Shown: positions 23,459-35,097 of the stretch, one piece after another
How the letters are laid out: every line of letters begins with the position of its first letter
Position numbering within the stretch: position 1 is the first letter of the stretch
Origin: Perlucidibaca piscinae DSM 21586
GTDB taxonomy: Bacteria; Pseudomonadota; Gammaproteobacteria; Pseudomonadales; Moraxellaceae
Length of the DNA stretch: 64,000 bases
Direction of reading: 5' to 3'
NCBI RefSeq assembly: GCF_000420045.1
Contig: NZ_ATUE01000008.1
Span: 186,001 to 250,000 of the forward strand
Program-made: the position numbers and the translations under genes
Notes under the pieces: generated by a model
What the model saw: the letters and a program-made list of their open reading frames with translations, nothing else
Databases searched by the model: none
What the model was told of the DNA's origin: nothing

Positions 23459-25207
23459 ATGCAACGCGTCTGGAAAGCCCGGGAACTGTCCGCCCCGGCG
23501 GCGCTTCCCGGCCTGCCGCCACTGCTGGCGCGCCTGTATGCCGCGCGCGGCGTGACGGCTGACTCGCTGCCGGCTGGCGGACTGGCCGGTCTCGCGCCGG
23601 CCGCCGCGCTGCGCGGCCTGGATGCGGCGCTGTCGCTGCTCGAACAGGCTCTGCGCCAGGACTGGCGCATCCTCATCATTGGCGATTTCGATGCCGACGG
23701 TGCCACCAGCACGGCATTGTCGGTGCGCGCCCTGCGCGCGCTGGGCGCCAGGCATGTCGATTTTCTGGTGCCCAACCGCTTCACCTGGGGCTACGGCCTG
23801 ACACCGGGTATCGTTGCTGAGGCGCTGCGCGAGAAGCGGCCAGATCTGATCATCACCGTCGACAACGGCATCGCCAGTCATGACGGCGTGGCAGCGGCGC
23901 AGGCGGCCGGCGTGCGCGTGCTCATCACCGATCACCACCTGCCTGGCGACACGCTGCCGGCAGCCGATGCCATCGTCAATCCCAATCAGCCTGGCTGCGA
24001 CTTCCCCAGCAAGCATCTGGCCGGTGTGGGGGTGGTGTTCTATCTGCTCTCGGCCTTGCGAACGCGTCTGCGTCAGCAGGGCTGGTTTGTCGAGCGCGGT
24101 CTGGCCGAGCCCAACATGGCCGATCATCTCGACCTGGTGGCACTGGGCACGGTCGCCGATGTCGCCAGTCTCGATGCCAACAACCGTCTCCTGGTGCAGC
24201 AGGGGCTGGCGCGCATGCGTGCCGGACGCTGCTGCCCCGGCATCACGGCGCTGCTCAAGGTGGCCGAGCGTGACCCCTCGCGTCTGGTGGCGAGCGACCT
24301 GGGGTTTGTCGTGGCGCCGCGCCTGAACGCCGCCGGCCGGCTGGATGACATGGCAGAGGGCATTCACTGCCTGCTCAGTGACGACCCGGACCAGGCCCTG
24401 CGCATGGCCCGCGAGCTTGATGCCCTCAATCTGGCGCGTCGCGACATCGAGGGCGGCATGCAGCAGGAAGCCATGTCCGTGCTGCAGTCCCTGCAGTTCA
24501 CCGCTGACACGCTGCCGGACGGTCTGGTGCTCTATGACCGCCATTGGCACCAGGGTGTCATCGGCATCCTCGCCGGGCGCATCAAGGAGCGCTACCACCG
24601 GCCCGTGATCGCCTTCGCACCGGCGCAGCCGCCGGCACATGGCGAGATGCCTGCCGAGCTCAAGGGTTCGGCACGTTCCATCCCCGGCGTCCATGTCCGT
24701 GACGTGCTGGATGCCGTTGCCACGCGTCATCCCGGCCTCATCACGCGTTTTGGCGGTCATGCCATGGCAGCTGGCCTGAGTCTGCCATCGGAGAATCTGG
24801 CGGCGTTCCGCGAGGCTTTCACCCGGGTGCTCGCCGACTGGGTCAGTCCCGAGCTCCTGCAAGCCGTGCTGCTGCATGACGGCGAGCTGGGGCCGGCGGA
24901 GATCACCGATGCCTCCGCCCGCCTGTTGCGTGACGCCGGCCCGTGGGGACAGGGCTTCCCCGAACCCTTGTTCGTTGGCGAGTTCCTGCTGCTTGAACAG
25001 CGTCTGCTCAAGGAGCGCCACCTCAAGATGAGCGTCTGCCACCCTGACAGCAACCGGGTGCTGGATGCCATCGCCTTCGGTGTCGATCGCAGCGTGTGGC
25101 CGCGCACCGGCTGCCAGCGCGTGCGCCTGGCCTACCGGCTGGATCTGAACCAGTTCCGCGGCATGGAGACGCTGCAGTTGCGAGTCGAGGATCTGCAGCC
25201 GGCGTGA
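23459..25207 (+). CDS. recJ: Single-stranded-DNA-specific exonuclease RecJ
   Basis: RecJ is a 5'-3' exonuclease of the DHH family in recombination and repair. Motifs occur in order: ILIIGDFDADGATSTALSV (motif I, near 73-91), VDNGIASHDG (motif II), LITDHHLPGD (motif III, DHH) and VALGTVADVASLDANNR. The DHHA1 domain (FGGHAMAAGLSL) and an OB-fold end the protein. At 582 residues it matches E. coli RecJ (577). Repeat element C begins 23 bases after the stop codon. Confidence 0.97.
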   Translation: MQRVWKARELSAPAALPGLPPLLARLYAARGVTADSLPAGGLAGLAPAAALRGLDAALSLLEQALRQDWRILIIGDFDADGATSTALSVRALRALGARHVDFLVPNRFTWGYGLTPGIVAEALREKRPDLIITVDNGIASHDGVAAAQAAGVRVLITDHHLPGDTLPAADAIVNPNQPGCDFPSKHLAGVGVVFYLLSALRTRLRQQGWFVERGLAEPNMADHLDLVALGTVADVASLDANNRLLVQQGLARMRAGRCCPGITALLKVAERDPSRLVASDLGFVVAPRLNAAGRLDDMAEGIHCLLSDDPDQALRMARELDALNLARRDIEGGMQQEAMSVLQSLQFTADTLPDGLVLYDRHWHQGVIGILAGRIKERYHRPVIAFAPAQPPAHGEMPAELKGSARSIPGVHVRDVLDAVATRHPGLITRFGGHAMAAGLSLPSENLAAFREAFTRVLADWVSPELLQAVLLHDGELGPAEITDASARLLRDAGPWGQGFPEPLFVGEFLLLEQRLLKERHLKMSVCHPDSNRVLDAIAFGVDRSVWPRTGCQRVRLAYRLDLNQFRGMETLQLRVEDLQPA

Positions 25208-25229
25208 GGACTCAGAGGCAGTAGCGGTA

Positions 25230-25346
25230 GAGGACGAGGGTGAGCTTGCTGAGTCTCGGACACGCCGTGAACCCGTCCATGGGGGCTCGCACACGCCATC
25301 CATGGCGTGTGACGGTCCGCTACTCAGCAAGCTCACCCTCGTCCTC
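25230..25346 (+). repeat. Structured repeat element C (third copy, compensatory changes in all helices)
   Basis: Perfect 25-base arms (25230-25254 and 25322-25346) enclose a core homologous to elements A and B (CACGCCGTGAACCCGTCC at the start). Relative to A, paired positions change together: TACA/TGTA becomes CCCG/TGGG, CTCAC/GTGAG becomes CACAC/GTGTG, and AAAAC/GTTTT becomes CGGAC/GTCCG. The arms share nothing with those of A or B. It lies sense-oriented after recJ. Confidence 0.8.
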
Positions 25347-25382
25347 CGCGTGGTCTGGCCGCAAATCCGCACGAATGTGATT

Positions 25383-25423
25383 GCGCCGAGAGGATGTCCA
25401 GCCAGCGGACATCCTCTCGGCGC
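25383..25423. repeat. Long perfect hairpin between recJ and prfB
   Basis: Seventeen-base perfect arms (25383-25399 and 25407-25423) surround a seven-base loop. There is no T-tract, so it is not a classical terminator. It is unrelated to element C and sits directly upstream of the prfB -10 box. Confidence 0.7.
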
Positions 25424-25446
25424 GACCACGGTTACCGCTTTTACGG

Positions 25447-25452
25447 TATAAT
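25447..25452 (+). promoter_or_regulatory. Probable -10 element of prfB
   Basis: A consensus TATAAT within an A/T-rich patch lies 38 bases before the prfB start. The matching -35 region (GACCAC, 25424-25429) is weak. Confidence 0.5.
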
Positions 25453-25489
25453 TTTGCGCTTTGACATTGCCTGCCGGGCCGCCTGCACC

Positions 25490-26585
25490 ATGGAAATCAA
25501 CCCGTACCTGAACCGCATGAAAGACCTCACCGAGCGCACCGAGTCGCTCCGGGGGTATCTTTGACTACGATCTGAAGAAGGAGCGCCTGGAGGAAGTCCT
25601 GCGCGAACTCGAGGATCCCACGCTGTGGAATGACCCCAAGAAGGCCCAGGCCATCGGCAAGGAACGCACCACGCTGGAAGGCATCGTGGTCACCATCGAC
25701 ACCATGACCTCGGGTCTGGCTGATGCCCGCGAGCTGCTCGATCTGGCCGTCGAGGAAGACGACGAAGGCACATTGGGCGATGTCCAGAGCGAGCTCGACA
25801 GTCTCGAGAAGCTGGTCTCCGACCTCGAGTTCCGCCGCATGTTCGCTGGCGAGATGGATGCCAGCCACGCCTTCCTCGACATTCAGGCCGGTGCCGGTGG
25901 TACCGAGGCCCAGGACTGGGCCAGCATGCTCATGCGCATGTACCTGAAGTGGGCCGACCAGCACGGTTTCAAGGCCGAAGTCATGGAAGTCTCGGATGGT
26001 GAAGTTGCCGGCATCAAGTCGGCCACGCTGCGCATCGAGGGCGAGTATGCCTTCGGCTGGCTGCGCACCGAGACCGGCATCCATCGACTTGTGCGCAAGT
26101 CGCCGTTCGATTCCGACAACCGTCGCCACACCTCCTTCACGGCCGTGTTCGTGTCGCCCGAAATCGACGACGACATCGAGATCGACATCAATCCGTCGGA
26201 TGTCCGCACCGACACTTACCGGGCCAGTGGTGCCGGCGGTCAGCACATCAACAAGACCGACTCAGCCGTGCGTCTGACGCACATTCCGACCAACACAGTG
26301 GTGGCCTGCCAGAACGAGCGTTCGCAGCATGCCAACCGTGACCGTGCCTGGAAGATGCTGCGCGCCAAGCTCTACGAGCTGGAAATCATGAAACGCAACG
26401 AGGCCAAGCAGGCACTCGAGGCCACCAAGTCCGACATCGGCTGGGGTCACCAGATCCGTTCCTACGTGCTCGACCAGTCACGCGTGAAGGATCTGCGCAG
26501 CAACATCGAAAACTCCAACCCGAACGCCGTCCTCGATGGCGATATCGACGAATTCATCGAAGCCTCGCTCAAGATGGGCCTGTAA
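25490..26585 (+). CDS. prfB: Peptide chain release factor 2 with programmed +1 frameshift
   Basis: RF2 ends translation at UGA and UAA. The first reading frame (24 codons, from ATG 25490) runs into an in-frame TGA at 25562-25564 in the context GGGGGTATCTTTGAC, the classical autoregulatory site with an internal Shine-Dalgarno and a slippery CTT. Skipping T25562 joins it to the long frame ending at 26585, giving 364 residues, as in E. coli. The GGQ motif (GAGGQHINKTDSAVRL) and the stop-codon-recognition SPF tripeptide (VRKSPFDSDNRR) are intact. lysS follows, the same pairing as in E. coli. Confidence 0.98.
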
Positions 26586-26599
26586 GCGGATTGCCGACC

Positions 26600-28120
<1,521 letters not shown>

Positions 28121-28123
28121 GTC

Positions 28124-28429
28124 GTGCATCGCCACAGCCGGCACATCGCGTTTGCCGGGTATGCCAGTCTGCTGGTCGGACTGTATCTAGGACCGGTGGC
28201 AATGGTGGCATGTGGTCTTGCGCTCTGGTTGTGGCGATGCGGTGCTCCGCCATACCGTCAACATGGCATCAGTCAGGTGATCACGTTGGTGATCACTTTC
28301 GTGTTCTTGCTGATGATCCGACTGTGTTTTGAGGGCGAGCTCCGTTCAGTGTTGCGTGCCGTGGTCATTGCCTGGGCAGTCTGGCGGCCATTGCATGGTA
28401 TCTATCGTCTGTACCGGCAACCACGATGA
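28124..28429 (+). CDS. Small membrane protein of unknown function (101 aa)
   Basis: A GTG-initiated frame starts three bases after the lysS stop and ends just before a strong terminator, which supports it as the last gene of the prfB-lysS transcript. The product has two or three hydrophobic stretches (for example YASLLVGLYLGPVAMVACGL and VITLVITFVFLLMI) and basic ends, so it should sit in the inner membrane. I do not recognise the family. Its codon use looks slightly less GC-biased than its neighbours. Confidence 0.55.
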   Translation: MHRHSRHIAFAGYASLLVGLYLGPVAMVACGLALWLWRCGAPPYRQHGISQVITLVITFVFLLMIRLCFEGELRSVLRAVVIAWAVWRPLHGIYRLYRQPR

Positions 28430-28440
28430 CCTTCTTGTGA

Positions 28441-28478
28441 TGCATGAAAAAAGCGCCAGTTGGCGCTTTTTTCATGCA
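28441..28478. terminator. Bidirectional terminator
   Basis: A perfect 18-base inverted repeat with a two-base loop includes AAAAAAGCGCCA on one side and TGGCGCTTTTTT on the other, so it serves both the rightward lysS unit and the leftward lipoprotein gene. Confidence 0.88.
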
Positions 28479-28498
28479 TGACATGACGGGCGAATGTG

Positions 28499-30712
28499 TC
28501 ACGCACCGCCATTGAACGAGAAGCCCAGCAAGCCACCTACCGTACCCGGCTCTACCAGGAATTCCTGACCAGCGAACTCCATGAAACTGTCGATGAGCTC
28601 TTCAAAGGCGGTCTGCGGTGCTTCTGGTATGCCACCCTCCGGCATGAGGCTTTCAAAGGCCGCAATAAACGGCTCGAAGAGCTCAATGATCATGGCTTCG
28701 GGTCCGCTGCCAGGCTCATCTGAAGCCCCGTTCAGCAGACTGTCAGCGGCGTCGGCCACGAAGCCCAGCGGGGTGTCGCCCAGATTGTCACTGAGCGCCT
28801 CCGTGAGCGGGTCGGCAACCGGATCCAGTTGACTGGTCAGCGGTGCCAGTGCATCGCCCAATGGTTCGGTGACCAGTGCCAGGCCATCTGCCAGAGGATT
28901 GTCACCCTCCGGCATCGGGATGGGCAGGCCGCCATCGGCACCAGGCAGCGGCAGGCCGCCATCGCTGATGCCCGGTGCCGGCGCACCTGTGGTCAGATCG
29001 CTGCAGGTGTCATAGACCTCGATGGAGGTTCCCAGATCAACCGACAGCGCGCCGCCCACGGTGATCGACAGCTTGCTGAAGGGACGTGTGGCGTAACCGC
29101 CGATCACGTACTTCGGAGTCTGGCTGGTCAGGTTGTCGACACCCAGCGGATCCGTGTTGCCGTCATAGCCGTTGTTCAGCAGCTCCAGGGCAAAACCACC
29201 CGTCTGTTCCAGGCCGCCGAACTGCTCACCGCCATCGGTGGTCACCGTGATGCCCTTGCCGAGGCTGAGCTCGACCAGGCTGCGCGGTACGCGCACCACG
29301 AAGGCTGCGAGCGAATTCGCCGGCTGTTGGCTGGCGAAGCTGACTTCGACACCGACCTGGCCGGTGAGGGCGCCGTCGGTGAACAGGCCGTCAGCCAGCG
29401 CCACCGAGTTTGTCACGCCGGAGAACGTGTCGAGATTGCCATCGGCGGCCGAGGCCGGCGAAGAAACGCCGCAGATGTCGACCAGCGAGCCGTTCAGCAG
29501 CAGGCTGCCCAGCTGGCAGAGCCCGCCGGTCTTGATCGCGGTCACGGTGCTGCCGGCCGGAGCGCCAGAGGTGCAGGTGTACCCGGTGCGGATCTCGGGC
29601 GTGGTCGGGCAGTCGCCGAACTCGGTGTCCGGACCGCAGGTGAACGTGCTGTCGCAGGCATCACCGATGCCGTCCTTGTCCTGGTCGGCCTGGTCGTTGT
29701 TCGGAACGAACGGGCAATTGTCCGTTTCGTTGCCGACGTTGTCGCCATCGAAGTTGCTGTCGCAGGCGTCACCGATGCCGTCATTGTCCAGGTCGGCCTG
29801 ATTGGTATTCGCCACCAGCGGGCAGTTGTCAGCACCATTCAGGACAGTGTCACCATCCTTGTCGTCGTCGCAGTCGTTGCCGCGGCCGTCACCGTCAGTG
29901 TCGATCTGCGGCGCGCTGATGCCGGGGCACAAGTCAATGTTGTCATTGGTGCCGTCGTTGTCAGAGTCTTCGCAAGCATCGCCCTTCGCGGTACCGAACA
30001 GGTTCTTCTGATCCGGGTTGGCGACATTCGGGCAGTTGTCACTGGTGTCATCGATGCCGTCACCATCGTTGTCGGTATCGCAAGCGTTGCCGCGTCCGTC
30101 ATTGTCGGCATCCAGCTGGCTGGTATTGGCAATCAGCGGGCAGTTGTCGCTGTCGTTGGCAATGGTGTCGCCATCGAGATCGCCGTCGCAGGCATCGCCT
30201 TCGCCATTGCCATCGGTATCCAGCTGGCTGGGGTTCGCCACCAGCGGGCAGTTGTCCGCCGCATCGACGAAGCCGTCGCTGTCGGAGTCGTCACAGGCGT
30301 CGCCCAAGCCATCGCTGTCGCTGTCGAGCTGGTTGGTGTTGCGGATGGCACGGCAGTTGTCAGTACTGTCAGGGATGGTGTCACCATCCGTGTCATTGGC
30401 GCAGACAGCGCCTGTGCCCTGAACGAGCGGACAGCTGTCTTCCCCGTCCGGCGTGCCGTCGTTGTCATCGTCCGAGTCGCAGGCATCGCCGGCAGCATCG
30501 CCATCAGCATTTTCCTGCAGGGGATTGAAGACAGTGCGGCAGTTGTCGACGTTGTCGAGCACCGTGTCATTGTCGGCGTCGTTGTCGATTTCCGGCTGTG
30601 TCGGCGAGCCGTTGTCTCGGCTCCCGTTCTTCGCATCATCGCAGCCCGCCAATGTCAGCGAGACCGCTGCAAAGCCTGCCAGCAGCAGGACTTTTCCGTG
30701 TTTGATGTTCAT
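28499..30712 (-). CDS. Thrombospondin type-3 repeat lipoprotein (737 aa)
   Basis: The N-terminus is a lipoprotein signal with a lipobox ending in LAGC (Cys near residue 24). Residues of about 40-370 form some ten calcium-binding thrombospondin type-3 repeats of the pattern DxDxDGxxDxxDNCP (for example DTDGDGRGNDCDDDKDGD). After this comes a beta-rich domain of about 200 residues and an acidic Gly/Pro-rich tail rich in PLxDxL repeats. The DNA of the repeat array is itself a degenerate tandem repeat (about 29640-30600). It follows an OmpA-type gene by 26 bases, so the two probably work together at the outer membrane. The function of the C-terminal part is unknown. Confidence 0.88.
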   Translation of the reverse strand: MNIKHGKVLLLAGFAAVSLTLAGCDDAKNGSRDNGSPTQPEIDNDADNDTVLDNVDNCRTVFNPLQENADGDAAGDACDSDDDNDGTPDGEDSCPLVQGTGAVCANDTDGDTIPDSTDNCRAIRNTNQLDSDSDGLGDACDDSDSDGFVDAADNCPLVANPSQLDTDGNGEGDACDGDLDGDTIANDSDNCPLIANTSQLDADNDGRGNACDTDNDGDGIDDTSDNCPNVANPDQKNLFGTAKGDACEDSDNDGTNDNIDLCPGISAPQIDTDGDGRGNDCDDDKDGDTVLNGADNCPLVANTNQADLDNDGIGDACDSNFDGDNVGNETDNCPFVPNNDQADQDKDGIGDACDSTFTCGPDTEFGDCPTTPEIRTGYTCTSGAPAGSTVTAIKTGGLCQLGSLLLNGSLVDICGVSSPASAADGNLDTFSGVTNSVALADGLFTDGALTGQVGVEVSFASQQPANSLAAFVVRVPRSLVELSLGKGITVTTDGGEQFGGLEQTGGFALELLNNGYDGNTDPLGVDNLTSQTPKYVIGGYATRPFSKLSITVGGALSVDLGTSIEVYDTCSDLTTGAPAPGISDGGLPLPGADGGLPIPMPEGDNPLADGLALVTEPLGDALAPLTSQLDPVADPLTEALSDNLGDTPLGFVADAADSLLNGASDEPGSGPEAMIIELFEPFIAAFESLMPEGGIPEAPQTAFEELIDSFMEFAGQEFLVEPGTVGGLLGFSFNGGA

Positions 30713-30738
30713 GGTCTGTTGTCCTTCCCGTGGCAGAC

Positions 30739-31833
30739 TCAGTTGCTTGCTGCGCCCGATGCGCCCGTGCTGAGCATGAACTCGACACGGCGATTCAGGG
30801 CGCGATTCTCGACGCTGTCGTTGGCGACAGCCGGCATGCTTTCACCCAGCCCGACCGGGCGGAAGCGGGATGCGTCCAGGCCTTCAGTGGCCAGTGCACG
30901 AACAACCGCTTCGGCGCGTGCCTGGGACAGGCGCAGGTTGTGCTTGTCGGCACCGACATCGTCGGTATGGCCGGCGATGATCGCGCGCAGGTTGGGCTGC
31001 TGGGCAAAGAAGGATGCCGCGCTGCGGATGGTTTCCATGCTGGCGTCAGTGAGAACGGCCTTGTTGGTCTCGAACTGGATGTTGCCCAGGGTGATGCTCT
31101 GGGCAATCGCGCAGCCGGTGTTGTCGGTGCGGATGCCGGCCAAGGTGCCCGGGCACTTGTCGTCGGCATCGGCGATGCGGTCGCCATCGCTGTCAACCGG
31201 CGCAACTTCCTTGATCACCTCAACCTGGCGCTCGATGATTTCAGCCGGTGGGGGCGGGGACTTTACCTCGACGATTTCCTTGCGGCCCAACGGCACTTCA
31301 ACGCCCACGCTGATCACGCCATCGAATACGGAGTCCGGATCACTCTCGTCATAGACACCGCGCAGTTCGGCGCGGCCACGCACGCCGTTCCAGAGCAGGT
31401 GGGTGAGACCGGCACCGATGTGTGCGGTGAAGTCGTTGGTGTTCTCGATGTCGGTATCCAGGCGAACCATGCCGATGCCGGCGCGCACGAACGGGGTCAG
31501 GTGGTCCCGGTCGCCAAAGGAGTACATCAGCGAGCCCGTCACTTCGTGACGGAAGAAGTTGGTGGCGAGACTGTCATCGGTGACCAGGGTCTGGGTGCTG
31601 CCACCCAGCTCCAGGTGCAGGCCGGGCAGGAAGTTCAGCGGAATGCCCAGTGCACCGGTGAAGCCGCGACCGTACTTGACCAGGTCGCGGCTGTTGTCGG
31701 TGTGGCTGTACAGCGCACCCATGTAGATGTGGTAGAGCCCGGCAGCTGGTGGCGTGGCGGCTTCTTCGGCGATTGCCTGCAGGGGCAGGGCGCAGATCAG
31801 GCTGCACAACAGCTTCTGCTTGAATGTAGTCAT
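30739..31833 (-). CDS. OmpA-family outer membrane protein (364 aa)
   Basis: A signal peptide (LLCSLICALPLQAIAEE) is followed by an eight-stranded OmpA-like barrel of about 170 residues, a proline-rich hinge (VKSPPPPAEI), one short calcium-type repeat (DSDGDRIADADDKCPGT) and a C-terminal peptidoglycan-binding OmpA domain. The latter shows IQFETNKAVL, IAGHTDDVGADKHNLRLSQA and NRRVEF, including the Asp and Arg that bind diaminopimelate. It probably anchors the outer membrane to the cell wall. A GAGGGA ribosome site precedes the start. It heads the transcript with the repeat lipoprotein. Confidence 0.93.
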   Translation of the reverse strand: MTTFKQKLLCSLICALPLQAIAEEAATPPAAGLYHIYMGALYSHTDNSRDLVKYGRGFTGALGIPLNFLPGLHLELGGSTQTLVTDDSLATNFFRHEVTGSLMYSFGDRDHLTPFVRAGIGMVRLDTDIENTNDFTAHIGAGLTHLLWNGVRGRAELRGVYDESDPDSVFDGVISVGVEVPLGRKEIVEVKSPPPPAEIIERQVEVIKEVAPVDSDGDRIADADDKCPGTLAGIRTDNTGCAIAQSITLGNIQFETNKAVLTDASMETIRSAASFFAQQPNLRAIIAGHTDDVGADKHNLRLSQARAEAVVRALATEGLDASRFRPVGLGESMPAVANDSVENRALNRRVEFMLSTGASGAASN

Positions 31834-31927
31834 GGCATTCCCTCGTGAAAGTTCTTTTTCTAATCAATCCGTTTGGGTCTGAATTTAGCACGAGTTTTGT
31901 AAACGGTGACCGTCATTAGCGCGTGTT

Positions 31928-31957
31928 TTGACAAGATTTGTTGGTTCTTTGTAATGG
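31928..31957 (+). promoter_or_regulatory. Candidate pnt promoter
   Basis: A consensus TTGACA (31928-31933) is followed 18 bases later by TAATGG. A second -10-like TACAAT is at 32002-32007, closer to the gene. A ten-base imperfect hairpin (about 32017-32044) lies in the leader. Confidence 0.4.
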
Positions 31958-32099
31958 CAAAAAACCCGTCGGTCACTCGACAAAAGGCGTATTGAATGCC
32001 GTACAATCCGCCGGTTTGTGCGGGCACCCACCCTCGTGCCTGCACCGTTCAAGTCCGTTTGCCCCGGGGCGAATGGAAGCCATTACAAGAGGACTGACC

Positions 32100-33233
32100 A
32101 TGCAGATTGGTATTCCCGCGGAAACGCTGGCCGGCGAAACACGCGTCGCAGCCACCCCGGAAACCGTGAAGAAGTTCGTGGCCATGGGTCTGGATGTGGT
32201 GGTGCAGGCCGGTGCCGGCCTCGCTGCCAGCTGCACCGATGCCGCCTACGAGGCCGCTGGTGCAAAGATTGCCGCCACCGCCGCCGACACTGTCGGCAAT
32301 GCTGACTTCGTGCTTCGCGTGACTGCGCCGACCGCCGACGAGGCTGCCCTGATCAAGCAGGGCGCCACTGTACTGGCGGCTTTTGCCCCGCACGCCAACC
32401 CGCATCTTGATGCCTATGCCGCGCGTGGCCTGACCTGCGTGGCGATGGAGCTGATCCCGCGCATCACCCGCGCGCAGAGCTCGGACATCCTGTCCTCCCA
32501 AGCCAACCTCGCCGGCTACAAGGCCGTGCTGATGGCCGCCAACGAGTATGCCGGCCTGTTCCCGATGATGATGACCGCTGCCGGTACCATCAAGCCGGCC
32601 CGGGTTGTCATTCTCGGCGTCGGCGTGGCCGGTCTGCAGGCCATTGCAACCGCCAAGCGCCTGGGTGCCGTGGTGGAAGCCTCCGACCTGCGTCCGACTA
32701 CCCGTGACCAGGTCGAATCGCTGGGCGGTCGCTGGCTGGATGTGCCGATGTCCGATGAAGAGAAGGCCAAGGCCCTGGGTACCGGCGGTTATGCCTGGAC
32801 CCCGTCGCCGGAGTACATTCGTGACCAGGCCGCTGTCGTCGACAAGGCCGTGTCTGCAGCCAACATCGTCATCACCACCGCCCAGATTCCGGGTCGCAAG
32901 GCACCGGTGCTGGTCAAAGCCGATACCGTGGCCAAGATGAAGCCGGGCTCGGTCATCGTCGACATGGCGGTGGGCAGCGGCGGCAACGTCGAAGGTTCCG
33001 CGCTGGATCAGACCGTGGTCACCGAGAACGGCGTGCGTATCGTCGGCATCGGCAACATCCCGGCGCTGGTGGCCACCGAGGCCTCCGCACTCTATGCCCG
33101 CAACATGCTCAACTTCCTGTCGCCCATGTTCGACAAGGAGAAGAAGGAGCTGGTGCTGGCCCGCGAGGACGACATGGTCAAGCCGACGCTGGTCGTCGAT
33201 GCCGGCACCGTCGTCTACAAGAAGCCGAATTGA
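32100..33233 (+). CDS. pntAA: NAD(P) transhydrogenase subunit alpha, part 1
   Basis: This is the soluble NAD(H)-binding domain I of proton-translocating transhydrogenase, which couples the proton gradient to NADPH formation. Motifs include GIPAETLAGETRVAATPETV at the start, the Rossmann stretch VVILGVGVAGLQAIATAKRL and the mobile-loop region GGYAWTPSPEY. At 377 residues it lacks the membrane part, which is encoded separately as in Rhodospirillum and Pseudomonas three-gene systems. AAGAGGACTGACC lies before the start. Confidence 0.96.
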   Translation: MQIGIPAETLAGETRVAATPETVKKFVAMGLDVVVQAGAGLAASCTDAAYEAAGAKIAATAADTVGNADFVLRVTAPTADEAALIKQGATVLAAFAPHANPHLDAYAARGLTCVAMELIPRITRAQSSDILSSQANLAGYKAVLMAANEYAGLFPMMMTAAGTIKPARVVILGVGVAGLQAIATAKRLGAVVEASDLRPTTRDQVESLGGRWLDVPMSDEEKAKALGTGGYAWTPSPEYIRDQAAVVDKAVSAANIVITTAQIPGRKAPVLVKADTVAKMKPGSVIVDMAVGSGGNVEGSALDQTVVTENGVRIVGIGNIPALVATEASALYARNMLNFLSPMFDKEKKELVLAREDDMVKPTLVVDAGTVVYKKPN

Positions 33234-33247
33234 TCCGGAGTTCCGAC

Positions 33248-33586
33248 ATGGACATGACTGTTGCAACCCAGGCCGTCGAGGCCGTTGAACATGCCGCCGG
33301 CGTTCCTTTCGTCAGCGTCTTCACCATTTTCGTGCTGGCGATCTACGTCGGCTACTACGTGGTCTGGAGCGTCACCCCGGCGCTGCACACGCCGCTGATG
33401 GCCGTTACCAATGCCGTCTCCGGCATCATTGTTGTCGGCGCCATGCTGCAGGCCGTCACCTTTGATGGCGAGATCACCCTGACCACCATTCTCGGCGCTG
33501 TCGCCGTTCTTCTGGCGAGCATCAACATCTTCGGCGGCTTCGCGGTCACCGAACGCATGCTCGACATGTTCAAGAAGAAGAAGTAA
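33248..33586 (+). CDS. pntAB: NAD(P) transhydrogenase subunit alpha, part 2 (membrane)
   Basis: The 112-residue product has about four helices, including VFTIFVLAIYVGYYVVWSV and the conserved TPLMAVTNAVSGIIVVGA loop of domain II. It forms half of the proton channel with PntB. ATG 33248 is preferred because CCGGAG precedes it. It lies 14 bases after pntAA and 12 before pntB. Confidence 0.95.
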   Translation: MDMTVATQAVEAVEHAAGVPFVSVFTIFVLAIYVGYYVVWSVTPALHTPLMAVTNAVSGIIVVGAMLQAVTFDGEITLTTILGAVAVLLASINIFGGFAVTERMLDMFKKKK

Positions 33587-33598
33587 GGAGCCGATTCG

Positions 33599-35002
<1,404 letters not shown>

Positions 35003-35032
35003 GCGCCCGGACTGCTTGCAAGCGCTTCACGC

Positions 35033-35071
35033 AAAGGGTATTGGTGGCAGCACCAATACCCTTTGTTTTTT
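35033..35071 (+). terminator. Terminator of the pnt operon
   Basis: A perfect 14-base stem (AAAGGGTATTGGTG with its complement) has a GCAG loop and is followed by GTTTTTT. Confidence 0.88.
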
Positions 35072-35097
35072 GTGTTCCGTTTCCCGGAGAAGGAATC

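Noticed and set aside
29640..30600. Regularly spaced repeats resembling a CRISPR array
   Set aside because: The periodicity comes from calcium-binding protein repeats in frame with the lipoprotein gene; units are degenerate and have no constant repeat or unique spacers.
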